Assembly: GCA_002311745.1 (NCBI GenBank) | Contig: DBZL01000030.1 | Location: 1 to 36,404 of the forward strand | Direction of reading: 5' to 3' | Origin: Phycisphaerales bacterium UBA1161 | GTDB lineage: Bacteria > Planctomycetota > Phycisphaerae > Tepidisphaerales > Tepidisphaeraceae | Length of the DNA: 36,404 nucleotides | Shown here: positions 10,582 to 19,028 of the stretch, in pieces | Layout: the number at the start of each line of letters is the position of its first letter | Position numbering within the stretch: position 1 is the stretch's first letter | The notes under the pieces: model-generated | Told to the model about the DNA's origin: nothing | The model's input: only the letters and a program-made list of their open reading frames with translations | Database searches by the model: none | Program-made: the position numbers and the translations under genes

Positions 10582-11427
10582 ATGCAGATGCGACGATTGC
10601 GGCTGGGCCATTCACCGGACCCGGACGACGCCTTCATGTTCTACGGCCTGGCCAAGAAGCTACTTCCTACGGGGCCTTACCACTTCGAGCACGTCCTACA
10701 GGACATCGAGACCCTCAATCAGCGCGCAAGAAAGGGCGAATTGGAGATCACGGCCGTGTCCATTGGCGCCTATCCCTACGTCGCGGACAAATACGCCCTG
10801 ACCAGCTGCGGCAGCAGCATGGGCGACGGCTACGGTCCGATGGTGATCGCGCCGCGGCGATGGAAACGGGAGGAACTAGTCGGAAAAACCATCGCCATCC
10901 CGGGACGGCTCACCACCGCGTACCTGGCTCTGCAACTTTGGCTGGGCGAGGCGGGGAAAGCGTTTGAGGCGGTCGAGGTGCCATTCGATCAAATCCCGCG
11001 CTACGTCAAAGACGCCAAGGCGGATGCGGGGCTCATCATCCATGAAGGGCAGCTCACCTATGGGCAGCTGGGCCTGGAATTGACGGTGGACTTGGGCGCG
11101 TGGTGGCAGAGCGAAACGGGCCTGCCCCTGCCGCTGGGCGGAAATTGCATTCGCAAGGACCTGGGCGCCAAAGTCATGCAGGAAGTGACGGATCTGCTGA
11201 AACGATCGATTCAGTTCAGTTTGGATCATCGCCCGGAAGCGGTGCAATACGCGCTGCAATTTGGCCGCGATTTGGACCCCAAGCTGGCAGATCAGTTCGT
11301 GGGGATGTACGTGAATCAGTGGACGCTGGACTACGGCCCGCGAGGCAAGGAAGCGATCGCGACGCTGCTGAACCGCGGGGCGAAGGCGGGGCTGGTGCCG
11401 GGGATCGAGAGGATTGAGTTCGAATGA
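10582..11427 (+). CDS. mqnD: 1,4-dihydroxy-6-naphthoate synthase
   Basis: MqnD acts in the futalosine route to menaquinone, converting cyclic dehypoxanthine futalosine to 1,4-dihydroxy-6-naphthoate. The 281-residue protein has the family's opening block LGHSPDPDDAFMFYGLA, then DIETLNQRARKGELEITAVS, GDGYGPMVIAP, IPGRLTTAYLALQLW, and DAGLIIHEGQLTYG, the periplasmic-binding-protein-like fold with substrate pockets. Length is as expected. The ATG at 10582 fits the family start; the frame is open upstream to a possible start at 10486 but without likeness. No clear Shine-Dalgarno precedes it. It is divergent from the DUF1800 remnant. Its stop codon (GAATGA) is the first unit of the repeat that follows. 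Other mqn genes are not in the window. Confidence 0.93.
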   Translation: MQMRRLRLGHSPDPDDAFMFYGLAKKLLPTGPYHFEHVLQDIETLNQRARKGELEITAVSIGAYPYVADKYALTSCGSSMGDGYGPMVIAPRRWKREELVGKTIAIPGRLTTAYLALQLWLGEAGKAFEAVEVPFDQIPRYVKDAKADAGLIIHEGQLTYGQLGLELTVDLGAWWQSETGLPLPLGGNCIRKDLGAKVMQEVTDLLKRSIQFSLDHRPEAVQYALQFGRDLDPKLADQFVGMYVNQWTLDYGPRGKEAIATLLNRGAKAGLVPGIERIEFE

Positions 11428-11430
11428 CGA

Positions 11431-11546
11431 AATTCGAATGACGAATGACGAATCAATGACCCAATGTCCGAATGATCGTACGTTGTTTCGTCATTCGGTC
11501 ATTCGTTCATTGATTCGTCATTCGTCATTAGTCATTCGTCATTTCT
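11431..11546. repeat. GACGAATGA inverted repeat
   Basis: Tandem units of (cga)atgacgaatgac on the left and the complementary tcgtcattcgtcatt on the right form a long hairpin. A 23-bp perfect pair lies at 11437-11459 and 11507-11529, with further tcattcgtcat units to 11544. It fills the space between mqnD and the convergent murA, and the mqnD stop lies in a unit of the same sequence. It may act as a transcription stop for both genes. Confidence 0.8.
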
Positions 11547-11554
11547 CACATTCT

Positions 11555-12913
<1,359 letters not shown>

Positions 12914-13011
12914 TTCTGCCCATCCTTGGGCCGGAAAGCGTCTGGCGATACTTTCCTGAAGCCCGAAACGTGTCGATGCCGTGCGGCAGCGACGACAACC
13001 GTTTGGGTCTA

Positions 13012-13064
13012 TCGGCCAGTCCGTTGGCCGACGATCAACCTCAATGTTGGCCGCGGGCCAACAT
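13012..13064. other. Two hairpins between murA and the ferredoxin gene
   Basis: Stem tcggcca/tggccga (13012-13018 and 13025-13031) and stem atgttggcc/ggccaacat (13044-13052 and 13056-13064, 3-nt loop) lie in the 245-nt space before murA. No T-run follows on the minus strand, so intrinsic termination is not supported. They may belong to a dispersed repeat or to the murA leader. Confidence 0.4.
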
Positions 13065-13158
13065 CGGTTTATCGGTCAACCATCTTCCATCGCGCCGCGG
13101 GCGAATGCAAGCGCCGCGGGCGGGAATCGTCGGAAAATTGCCGTTTAAGCGATGAAGA

Positions 13159-13518
13159 TCACGTCCAAACGGGCGGAGGGGTGATGATATCGGCCGGTCG
13201 CGGGCCGACGTCCTCTTTTCCGCTGCCGGCCAAGCGGCTGATGGCCATCACGCGCATGTCGTGGTCGCAGGTGATTTGGCAACTGAGGCGCAAGCCCGCC
13301 TCAGCCCCCAGACCCCGGGCGGCCAGGATGGAGCGCTCGGCCTGCGTGACCTTGGTCGGCTCGCCGGAGATGAATTTCACCCGGCACGTGGTGCAGCGGG
13401 CGTGACCGCCGCAGGAATGCAACTGGTCGATCTTGGCCTCATCCTCCAGGACCAGCACCAGCCGCTTGCCAGCCGGGACGAAAAACGTTCCGACGCCTTC
13501 GACCGTGAGTTGGGGCAT
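13159..13518 (-). CDS. [2Fe-2S] ferredoxin-like protein
   Basis: The 119-residue protein is a plant-type [2Fe-2S] ferredoxin. Cys36, Cys42 and Cys45 (HSCGGHARCTTCRVKF) and Cys80 (RLSCQITC) are the cluster ligands, in the C-x5-C-x2-C...C spacing; EPTKVTQAERSIL and LGAEAGLRLSCQ are family blocks. A further Cys at 84 follows. The ATG (13518) has AGGAG about 7 nt upstream; the frame extends upstream but loses likeness. It may carry electrons to an oxygenase or reductase that is not in the window. It is divergent from the HEDGH gene with 109 nt between them. Confidence 0.9.
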   Translation of the reverse strand: MPQLTVEGVGTFFVPAGKRLVLVLEDEAKIDQLHSCGGHARCTTCRVKFISGEPTKVTQAERSILAARGLGAEAGLRLSCQITCDHDMRVMAISRLAGSGKEDVGPRPADIITPPPVWT

Positions 13519-13627
13519 GCGCAGACTCCTGACGTTGAATCTACCTTTGATAGGCCGCCGCATGCAAATTTTCCAGTGGTTGCCCGCCGCGGCCGGTTTT
13601 CGGTATTCTTCGCGGCGTTGGTCAACC

Positions 13628-14326
13628 ATGGACAAGTGGACTGGCGCCGTGGCGGCGTCGATCGTCGTGGGCTTGTGTTTGGCGACCGCTGCGGCGCGGG
13701 GGCAGGAGCGGTCCGTCATCGTCGATCTCGATCCGCCGCAGCGCACGACCACCACCTACGATCCGCGTGATCCGCCGCCGCAACTGCCCACGGTAGCTAC
13801 TCCCGGCGCCGCCGGCGCGGCCGACAAGGCGGGCGTCACCGTCTCCGATTTTTCCTGCACGGCGGTGGTCAACGGACAGGTGATCAAACAATCGGCACAT
13901 GCGGGGGTTTGCGTGGCCGGCGTGCGCGTGGATTCGGTCCACATCACCCTTGGCCTGAAGATCACGGAATGGGTGGCGTGCACGGCGGGGCCCAAGACGC
14001 TGGCGCACGAAGACGGGCATCGCATGATCGCCGAGCATTTTTACGACCGCGCCCAGCAGAGGGCAGAGGCGATCGGGCGGCAACTGATCGGGCGTGATTT
14101 TTTCGGCTCCGGCGCCAACCCCGCGGCCGCGGCCACGGATGCCCTGAACGTCGCTGCCCGGCAGATCGCCGAGCGGTACATGCAACACGTGCGCGATCCT
14201 TCCCAGCAGGTGCAAGATGCGTACGACCGGATCACGTCGCATGGCACCAACACCGCCGAAGAGCTGGACGCCATCGAGCAGGCGATGCGGGAAGCAAACC
14301 AAGCCCCAATCGCCACGGACGAGTGA
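13628..14326 (+). CDS. Secreted HEDGH-motif protein (DUF922-like protease candidate)
   Basis: A 232-residue protein with an N-terminal signal sequence (residues 1-25, hydrophobic core ASIVVGLCLATAAA, likely cut near ARG-Q) and a Pro/Gly-rich linker (about 35-65). The folded domain contains HEDGH at 127-131 (LAHEDGHRMIAEHFYD), which fits the HExxH zinc-binding signature, and Cys at 77, 95 and 118. The motif position and the following helix recall the DUF922 secreted Zn-dependent protease family, though I am not certain of the membership. Expected location is the periplasm or outside. The ATG follows a plausible promoter-like pair (ttgccc 13580, tattct 13604), but the leader would be only about 12 nt. 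Confidence 0.7.
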   Translation: MDKWTGAVAASIVVGLCLATAAARGQERSVIVDLDPPQRTTTTYDPRDPPPQLPTVATPGAAGAADKAGVTVSDFSCTAVVNGQVIKQSAHAGVCVAGVRVDSVHITLGLKITEWVACTAGPKTLAHEDGHRMIAEHFYDRAQQRAEAIGRQLIGRDFFGSGANPAAAATDALNVAARQIAERYMQHVRDPSQQVQDAYDRITSHGTNTAEELDAIEQAMREANQAPIATDE

Positions 14327-14350
14327 CGCTCCGATCTCAGATTGGGCTTT

Positions 14351-14520
14351 AAGGCGGTGTGCAGGTCAGTGTACGGTGCCTATCTCGCGGCACCGCCCCT
14401 TGATAGCCGCGGGCGGCAGCCCGCGGACAACGGTGGAACCAGCGACTTACCACGCTATGTCCGCGGGCTGCCGCCCGCGGCTATCAGGGCATTATTGGTA
14501 CGCTGATCTGCACGCCGCTT
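14351..14520. repeat. Foldback (MITE-like) element
   Basis: The 170-bp element has imperfect terminal inverted repeats (14351-14374 and 14498-14520, about 20 of 23 matching). Inside is a perfect 29-bp inverted pair (14401-14429 and 14458-14486) with a 28-nt loop. Each 29-mer contains its own palindrome, ccgcgggc-ggca-gcccgcgg, and a further small hairpin (ggtgcc...ggcacc) lies at 14375-14394. It fills the gap between the HEDGH gene and the convergent rnr, touching the rnr stop codon. It carries no ORF, as expected for a non-autonomous element. Confidence 0.75.
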
Positions 14521-16775
14521 TAGCGGCGGCGGGAAACGCGCTGGTGCTTTTGCGGCTTGCGCGGGTGCTTCGTGGGGTGTTTTTCGACGCCGGCGCGGCC
14601 GTGGAGCTGCATGATGGCCAAGTCGAGCTGCCGGCGCGGCGGATCGACGCGAACGATGCGAACGGTGGCCGTGTCGCCGATGCCGATGCGACGGCCGGTG
14701 CGCTGGCCGCGGATGAAACCGGCCCGCTCGTCCACGTCCCACCAATCGTCCATCAAATCCTCGTAGTGGATCAGGCCCTCGATCAGCCAGGTCCTCAGTT
14801 GCACGAAAATGCCGAAATTGGCGATGCCCGTGACGACGCCGGGGAAATCCTCGCCGATTTGCTTTTCCAGCAGCTCCAGAATCTTGACTTTCCGCAGCTC
14901 TTTCTCGGCATCATCGGCGCGACGCTCGGTAAAACTGATGTGGCGGCCGACTTCGACCAACTCATCGTTGCTGGGGGCGCCGTCGAAATGCGGGCGGCGA
15001 CTGGGCGGCGCGGAAAGATATTGCTGCAACAGCCGATGGATCGTCAGATCGGCATAGCGGCGGATGGGGCTGGTGAAATGAGCGTAATGCTCGCTGGCCA
15101 GGGCGTAATGGCCGACGGGACGCGGTGAATATTCGGCGCGCGTCAAACTCTTGAGCACGGCCAGATTGATGGCAAAGGATTCGGGCTTGCCCTTGGCGGA
15201 GGCCAGCAGGCCCTGCAGGGCCTTGCGGTCCAGGTGCTTGGGCAGGCGATAACCGGCGGCCTGCACGAAGTCGCGCAGGCGCAGGGAATCCTCATCCTCC
15301 GGCTCCGGGTGGATGCGGCGAAGAAACGGCACGTCCAGCGAATCGAGCAGCCGGGCCACGGCCTCGTTGGCTTCCACCATGAACATCTCGATCAGCGTGT
15401 GCGTGAAACTCGTGTCCTCCTCCCGGGCGCCGACGACCTTGCCTTCGTCGTCGAGGATCAGCTCGATTTCGGGAAGTTCGAGCACGAGCTGCCCGGCGGC
15501 GGCGCGGCGCTTCCGCAGGCGGCGGGCCAAGGCGTTCATCTGGTGCAACAGCTCGACGACGGCCGGATCGTAGCTGTCGATCTTGCGCGGACCATCCGGA
15601 TGCGGGACCAAATCCGCGCCGTCCAGGATCGCCTGGGCTTCGCGGTAGCGCAGGCGGCTGGCGCTGCGGATGACCGTGTTGGCAAAATGCGTGCGGATGG
15701 GCTGGCCGTCGTCGTCCAGAACGATGAATGCGCTTTTGCACAGCCGCGGCACATCTTCCTGCAAACTGCACACGCCGTTGGAAAGAACCTCCGGCAGCAT
15801 GGGGATCACGTGGCCGGGGAAATAGACGCTGTTGCCGCGATTCTTGGCTTCCACATCCAGCGGGCTGCCGGGCGGAATGAAATAGGAGACGTCCGCGATG
15901 TGAACGCCCAATTCCCATTGGCCGTTGTCCAGCTTTTGCAGGCTGATCGCATCATCAAAATCCTTGGCATCGTCGGGATCGATCGTGCAGATGACGCGGT
16001 CGGACAGGTCGAGGCGCTGGCCCCAGTCGCTGGAATTGAACCGCTGCACGGCGGATCGCGCTTGATCCACGCACGGCACAGGAAATTCCTGCGGCAAGTT
16101 GAACTGGACGATGACGGATTTGAGATCGACGTCTTTTTCGCCGGCTTGGCCCAGGACCTCGGTGATGACGCCTTGCGCCATCTGCCCCGGCTGCGGATAG
16201 GTGGTCAATTCGACGACGACCTTGGCGCCGGCCTTGATGTGCCGCGAGGCGGCGTCGGGCGCGGAAATCGGTTCAGTGAACGCGTTGCCATCGGGCAACA
16301 CCAGCCATTGGCCTTGGCGGCGGACCAGGCTGCCCACGAACCGCCTTTGCGTGCGGCTGACGATCTCGACGACGCGGCCGCGGAACATGGTCTTGCCGTC
16401 GCGCTGCTGGCGGTTGGTGATCTTGGCGCGGACGATGTCGCCGGTGATGGCGCCGCCGTTTTCGTCTTCGGGAATGAACAGATCTTCGTGCGAGTCCGGA
16501 TCGGTCGGGACGACGAAGCCGAACCCGCGGGGGTTTTGGCGATACGTGCCGACGATGCCCTCGGCGCGCAGCGTCTGCGCCGGCAGCGTCACGCCGCCGC
16601 CGGTGCCCAGCACCACGCGGCCCGCGTGCATCAGCTCGCGCAAGGCGTCGCGGAAGGCGTGATAATCCCGCTCTTGCGTCAGTTTCAGCTCTTTGGCCAA
16701 ACGGCGCGGTTTCAGCGGACGGTAACGCTCGGATTTAAGATGGGTGAGAATTTTTGTGGGTAGATGTTCGGACAT
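14520..16775 (-). CDS. rnr: Ribonuclease R
   Basis: RNase R is a processive 3'-to-5' exoribonuclease that degrades structured RNA. The 751-residue protein shows the family order: an N-terminal winged-helix part (1-80, KILTHLKSERYRPLKPRRLA), cold-shock/OB domains (about 85-250), the RNB catalytic domain with IDPDDAKDFDDAISL near 264-278 (metal-binding Asp residues), and an S1 domain near the C-terminus (GIANFGIFVQLRTWLIEGLI). It ends with a Lys/Arg-rich tail (KHPRKPQKHQRVSRRR) typical of RNase R. The ATG has no Shine-Dalgarno. It is preceded by a hairpin plus T-tract only about 20 nt away and by the thrC-moaD-NIL genes on the same strand. Confidence 0.96.
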   Translation of the reverse strand: MSEHLPTKILTHLKSERYRPLKPRRLAKELKLTQERDYHAFRDALRELMHAGRVVLGTGGGVTLPAQTLRAEGIVGTYRQNPRGFGFVVPTDPDSHEDLFIPEDENGGAITGDIVRAKITNRQQRDGKTMFRGRVVEIVSRTQRRFVGSLVRRQGQWLVLPDGNAFTEPISAPDAASRHIKAGAKVVVELTTYPQPGQMAQGVITEVLGQAGEKDVDLKSVIVQFNLPQEFPVPCVDQARSAVQRFNSSDWGQRLDLSDRVICTIDPDDAKDFDDAISLQKLDNGQWELGVHIADVSYFIPPGSPLDVEAKNRGNSVYFPGHVIPMLPEVLSNGVCSLQEDVPRLCKSAFIVLDDDGQPIRTHFANTVIRSASRLRYREAQAILDGADLVPHPDGPRKIDSYDPAVVELLHQMNALARRLRKRRAAAGQLVLELPEIELILDDEGKVVGAREEDTSFTHTLIEMFMVEANEAVARLLDSLDVPFLRRIHPEPEDEDSLRLRDFVQAAGYRLPKHLDRKALQGLLASAKGKPESFAINLAVLKSLTRAEYSPRPVGHYALASEHYAHFTSPIRRYADLTIHRLLQQYLSAPPSRRPHFDGAPSNDELVEVGRHISFTERRADDAEKELRKVKILELLEKQIGEDFPGVVTGIANFGIFVQLRTWLIEGLIHYEDLMDDWWDVDERAGFIRGQRTGRRIGIGDTATVRIVRVDPPRRQLDLAIMQLHGRAGVEKHPTKHPRKPQKHQRVSRRR

Positions 16776-16778
16776 AGG

Positions 16779-16848
16779 TTAAAAAATAGAAACTCGCGGT
16801 GCTGCGCACCGCCGCTAAATCGGCTGACTCGCCCGCGGCGAGTCAGCC
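16779..16848 (-). terminator. Two hairpins upstream of rnr (terminator or attenuator)
   Basis: On the minus strand, an 11-bp stem (16838-16848 with 16822-16832) covers the NIL-gene stop, then a 7-bp stem (gcggtgc/gcaccgc, 16796-16802 and 16806-16812) is followed by gagtttctatttttt. The T-tract ends 5 nt before the rnr ATG. The gap between stem and T-run makes it a weak terminator. It may end the upstream operon or regulate rnr. Confidence 0.55.
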
Positions 16849-17103
16849 TTCGACAACGCTTTTCTCGATGGGCTCGACGGTGACCCCTTTGGAGCGAATA
16901 AACTCGATGGCGGCCTTGACGTCCCGCTCGTTGCCGCCCAGCAGCACGGCCATGATGCCAATCTCATTCTGCACGCTGGCCTGGCGGATGTCAAAGACCA
17001 CGTCGGGAAACTTGCGGCTCATCTGCCAGATGATCGGCTGCTCCACCTGGGCGCGCGTCGGAAAGGTGAACCAGCAGCGTTTGGAGTATGGGGCGTCGGT
17101 CAT
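16843..17103 (-). CDS. NIL-domain protein
   Basis: An 86-residue stand-alone NIL domain, as found at the C-terminus of the methionine importer ATPase MetN and in sulfur-metabolism proteins. Key segments are KRCWFTFPTRAQVEQPIIWQ at the start and FDIRQASVQNEIGIMAVLL in the middle, with the NIL pattern of a ferredoxin-like alpha/beta fold; IEFIRSKGVTVEPI ends it. The ATG (17103) lies 3 nt after the MoaD-like stop, so the two are coupled. In other genomes NIL proteins sit with homocysteine or methionine genes; here it likely binds or shuttles a sulfur amino acid or thiocarboxylate. That function is inferred. Confidence 0.85.
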   Translation of the reverse strand: MTDAPYSKRCWFTFPTRAQVEQPIIWQMSRKFPDVVFDIRQASVQNEIGIMAVLLGGNERDVKAAIEFIRSKGVTVEPIEKSVVEG

Positions 17104-17106
17104 GAT

Positions 17107-17382
17107 TCACCCGCCGGCAATCGCCGGCACGATGCTGATCTCATCTCCCTCCTTCACCGGCGTCTCCAGATTATTCAAAAAGCGAACGTCTTCATCGTTC
17201 AAATACACATTCACAAAACGGTTGAGCTGATTGGGCGCTTTGAAGAGGCGCGTTTCGATGCCGCTGGCCTTGTCTTTGAGACCGTTGAGTACTTCGCCGA
17301 CGCTTGTGCCGGCGACCTCAATCACATCCGCGCCTTGGGTGAAGCTACGCAGGGGAGAGGGGATTCTGACTTTCACGCTCAT
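17107..17382 (-). CDS. MoaD/ThiS-like sulfur-carrier protein
   Basis: A 91-residue ubiquitin-fold carrier. It has the family's beta-grasp pattern, starting KVRIPSPLRSFTQGADVIEV, then NQLNRFVNVYLNDEDVRFL, and ends in VPAIAGG, the Gly-Gly tail that is adenylated and thiocarboxylated in MoaD, ThiS, CysO and HcyS. The ATG has GAGG 8 nt upstream. It lies 55 nt after the threonine synthase-like gene and 3 nt before the NIL gene. No molybdopterin or thiamin gene is near, so a role in sulfur delivery for amino acid synthesis is likelier. No JAMM peptidase or ThiF/MoeB is in the window. Confidence 0.9.
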   Translation of the reverse strand: MSVKVRIPSPLRSFTQGADVIEVAGTSVGEVLNGLKDKASGIETRLFKAPNQLNRFVNVYLNDEDVRFLNNLETPVKEGDEISIVPAIAGG

Positions 17383-17437
17383 GAGAGGAACCTCGGATCA
17401 ATTGGACATTATACGCATTAGGGAGATTCCGCGCAAT

Positions 17438-18745
17438 TCAACTAAGCCCCGCATGTACATGCGGGGCTACGGCCTGAAGCGGCGCCGTCGCCGGCCTGAC
17501 CGGACGCGCCTTGACGCGCTGCCGCTCCAGCAGCTTGTCAAATTCCGACAGCTTGGCCTCGATCACCTCGGGCATGGGCAAGTCATTCTGCACGGCTTCC
17601 AACGTCTTGAGTCCGTTTCCGGTGATGCTGATGACGATGGATTCGTTGCGCGGGATTCGGCCCTGCTGGATCAGCTTGACGGCGGCGGCCAGGGTGGTGC
17701 CGCCGGCAGGTTCGGTCCAGATGCCCTCGGTGCGAGCCAGGAGTTTGATGGCATCGACGATCTCGCGGTCGGTGGCGCTTTCGCCCCAGCCGCCGGAATC
17801 TTTCACCGCGTGCCAGACGTAATAGCCGTCCGCCGGATTGCCGATGGCGATGCTCTTGGCCATCGTGTTGGGCTTCTGCGGCTCGATGAGGTCCACGCCC
17901 TTGTGGATCGCCTTGACCACGGGATTGCACCCGGCGGCCTGGGCGCAATAAATCCTGGGCTGATTGTCCTGGACCAATCCCAGTTCGATCAGTTCGCGAT
18001 AGGCCTTGTAGATTTTGGGCAGAATGGTTCCGCCGGCGGTGGGGACAACCGTGTGCTGGGGCAGGCGCCAGCCGAACTGCTCGGCGATCTCGAAGCCGTA
18101 GGTCTTGGCGCCCTCGGTGTAGTACGGGCGAAGATTGACGTTGACGATGGCCCAGCCGTATTTGTCCGCGATTTCGGTGCAGAGACGGTTGACGTCGTCG
18201 TAGGTGCCGCGGATGCGGACCATCGTGGGGCCGAAGATCAGGCTGCCCAGGACTTTTCCCAGCTCCAGATCGTGCGGGATCATGACGAAGCAGCGAAGGC
18301 CGGCCATGGCGGCGTGGGCGGCGGTGCTGTTGGCCAGGTTGCCCGTGCTGGCGCAACCGACGGTGTCGAAGCCGAATTCCACCGCCTTGCTGATGGCCAC
18401 GGAAACGACGCGCTCTTTGTACGAGTAGGTCGGGTAGTTGCAGGAATCGTCCTTGATCCACAAATCAGTGCACCCCAGTTCCTGGCCCAGACGCAGGGCC
18501 TTGCGAAACGGAGTGAATCCGGAATTGAACCCCGTCTTGGGCTCACCGGACAGAGGCAGCAAGTCTTTGTAACGCCAAAGGTTAGGAGGTCCGGCGGCGA
18601 TAGACTCGCGCGTCACCTTCCCCAACATGGCGGCGTAGTCGTACTCCACCTCATAAGGGCCAAAACATTGCTGGCAGACGTGTTCGGGCGCAATGCCCGT
18701 ACGGTGGCCGCACTCCTTACACTTCAAGCCCACGACGTAACTCAT
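17438..18745 (-). CDS. thrC: Threonine synthase-like PLP enzyme
   Basis: A 435-residue fold-type II PLP enzyme resembling threonine synthase (O-phosphohomoserine to threonine). An N-terminal zinc ribbon has Cys9, Cys12, Cys24 and Cys27 (LKCKECG, VCQQCFGPYEV), as in many archaeal-type ThrC. The PLP lysine is Lys110 in NYPTYSYKERVV, where classical ThrC has PTxSFKDR; the Asp-to-Glu change is notable. CASTGNLANSTAAHAA (phosphate-binding loop) and VPTAGGTILPKIYKAY follow. The start ATG has GGAG 5 nt upstream; a GTG lies two codons before. Co-transcription with a MoaD-like carrier and a NIL protein suggests a sulfur-related reaction on phosphohomoserine or a similar substrate. The C-terminus ends in a palindromic insert. 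Confidence 0.85.
   Translation of the reverse strand: MSYVVGLKCKECGHRTGIAPEHVCQQCFGPYEVEYDYAAMLGKVTRESIAAGPPNLWRYKDLLPLSGEPKTGFNSGFTPFRKALRLGQELGCTDLWIKDDSCNYPTYSYKERVVSVAISKAVEFGFDTVGCASTGNLANSTAAHAAMAGLRCFVMIPHDLELGKVLGSLIFGPTMVRIRGTYDDVNRLCTEIADKYGWAIVNVNLRPYYTEGAKTYGFEIAEQFGWRLPQHTVVPTAGGTILPKIYKAYRELIELGLVQDNQPRIYCAQAAGCNPVVKAIHKGVDLIEPQKPNTMAKSIAIGNPADGYYVWHAVKDSGGWGESATDREIVDAIKLLARTEGIWTEPAGGTTLAAAVKLIQQGRIPRNESIVISITGNGLKTLEAVQNDLPMPEVIEAKLSEFDKLLERQRVKARPVRPATAPLQAVAPHVHAGLS
17445..17468. repeat. Palindromic element in the thrC 3' end
   Basis: A perfect 24-bp palindrome (agccccgcatgt/acatgcggggct), followed by acgg, encodes VAPHVHAGL at the C-terminus of the threonine synthase-like protein. 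A near copy lies in gspI at 29843-29862, again encoding VAPxVHxG. Confidence 0.75.
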
Positions 18746-19028
18746 TTTCACTCCAACAAGAAATTCTTCTGTAAGGATAGGTGGCGGCGTGACTTACGCT
18801 CCTCTTATCTTCCCCGCCATAGCGGGTGGGATTTAGCACCGATTCCCAAGCGGAACGGTTGCTGTGGCGTCTTGGGGCCCAACCCTCGGCCACTCTGGAT
18901 AAGGTCGCTTATGGAATTACCACAAAATCTTAGGTTTTAGTCGGGAACAGTCAAGCGGCAACGTCTTAATACTGTCCCACGGTCGTTCTTGACGTGACGA
19001 CTCGGGGTGGACATTGTCCAAAACAGCA

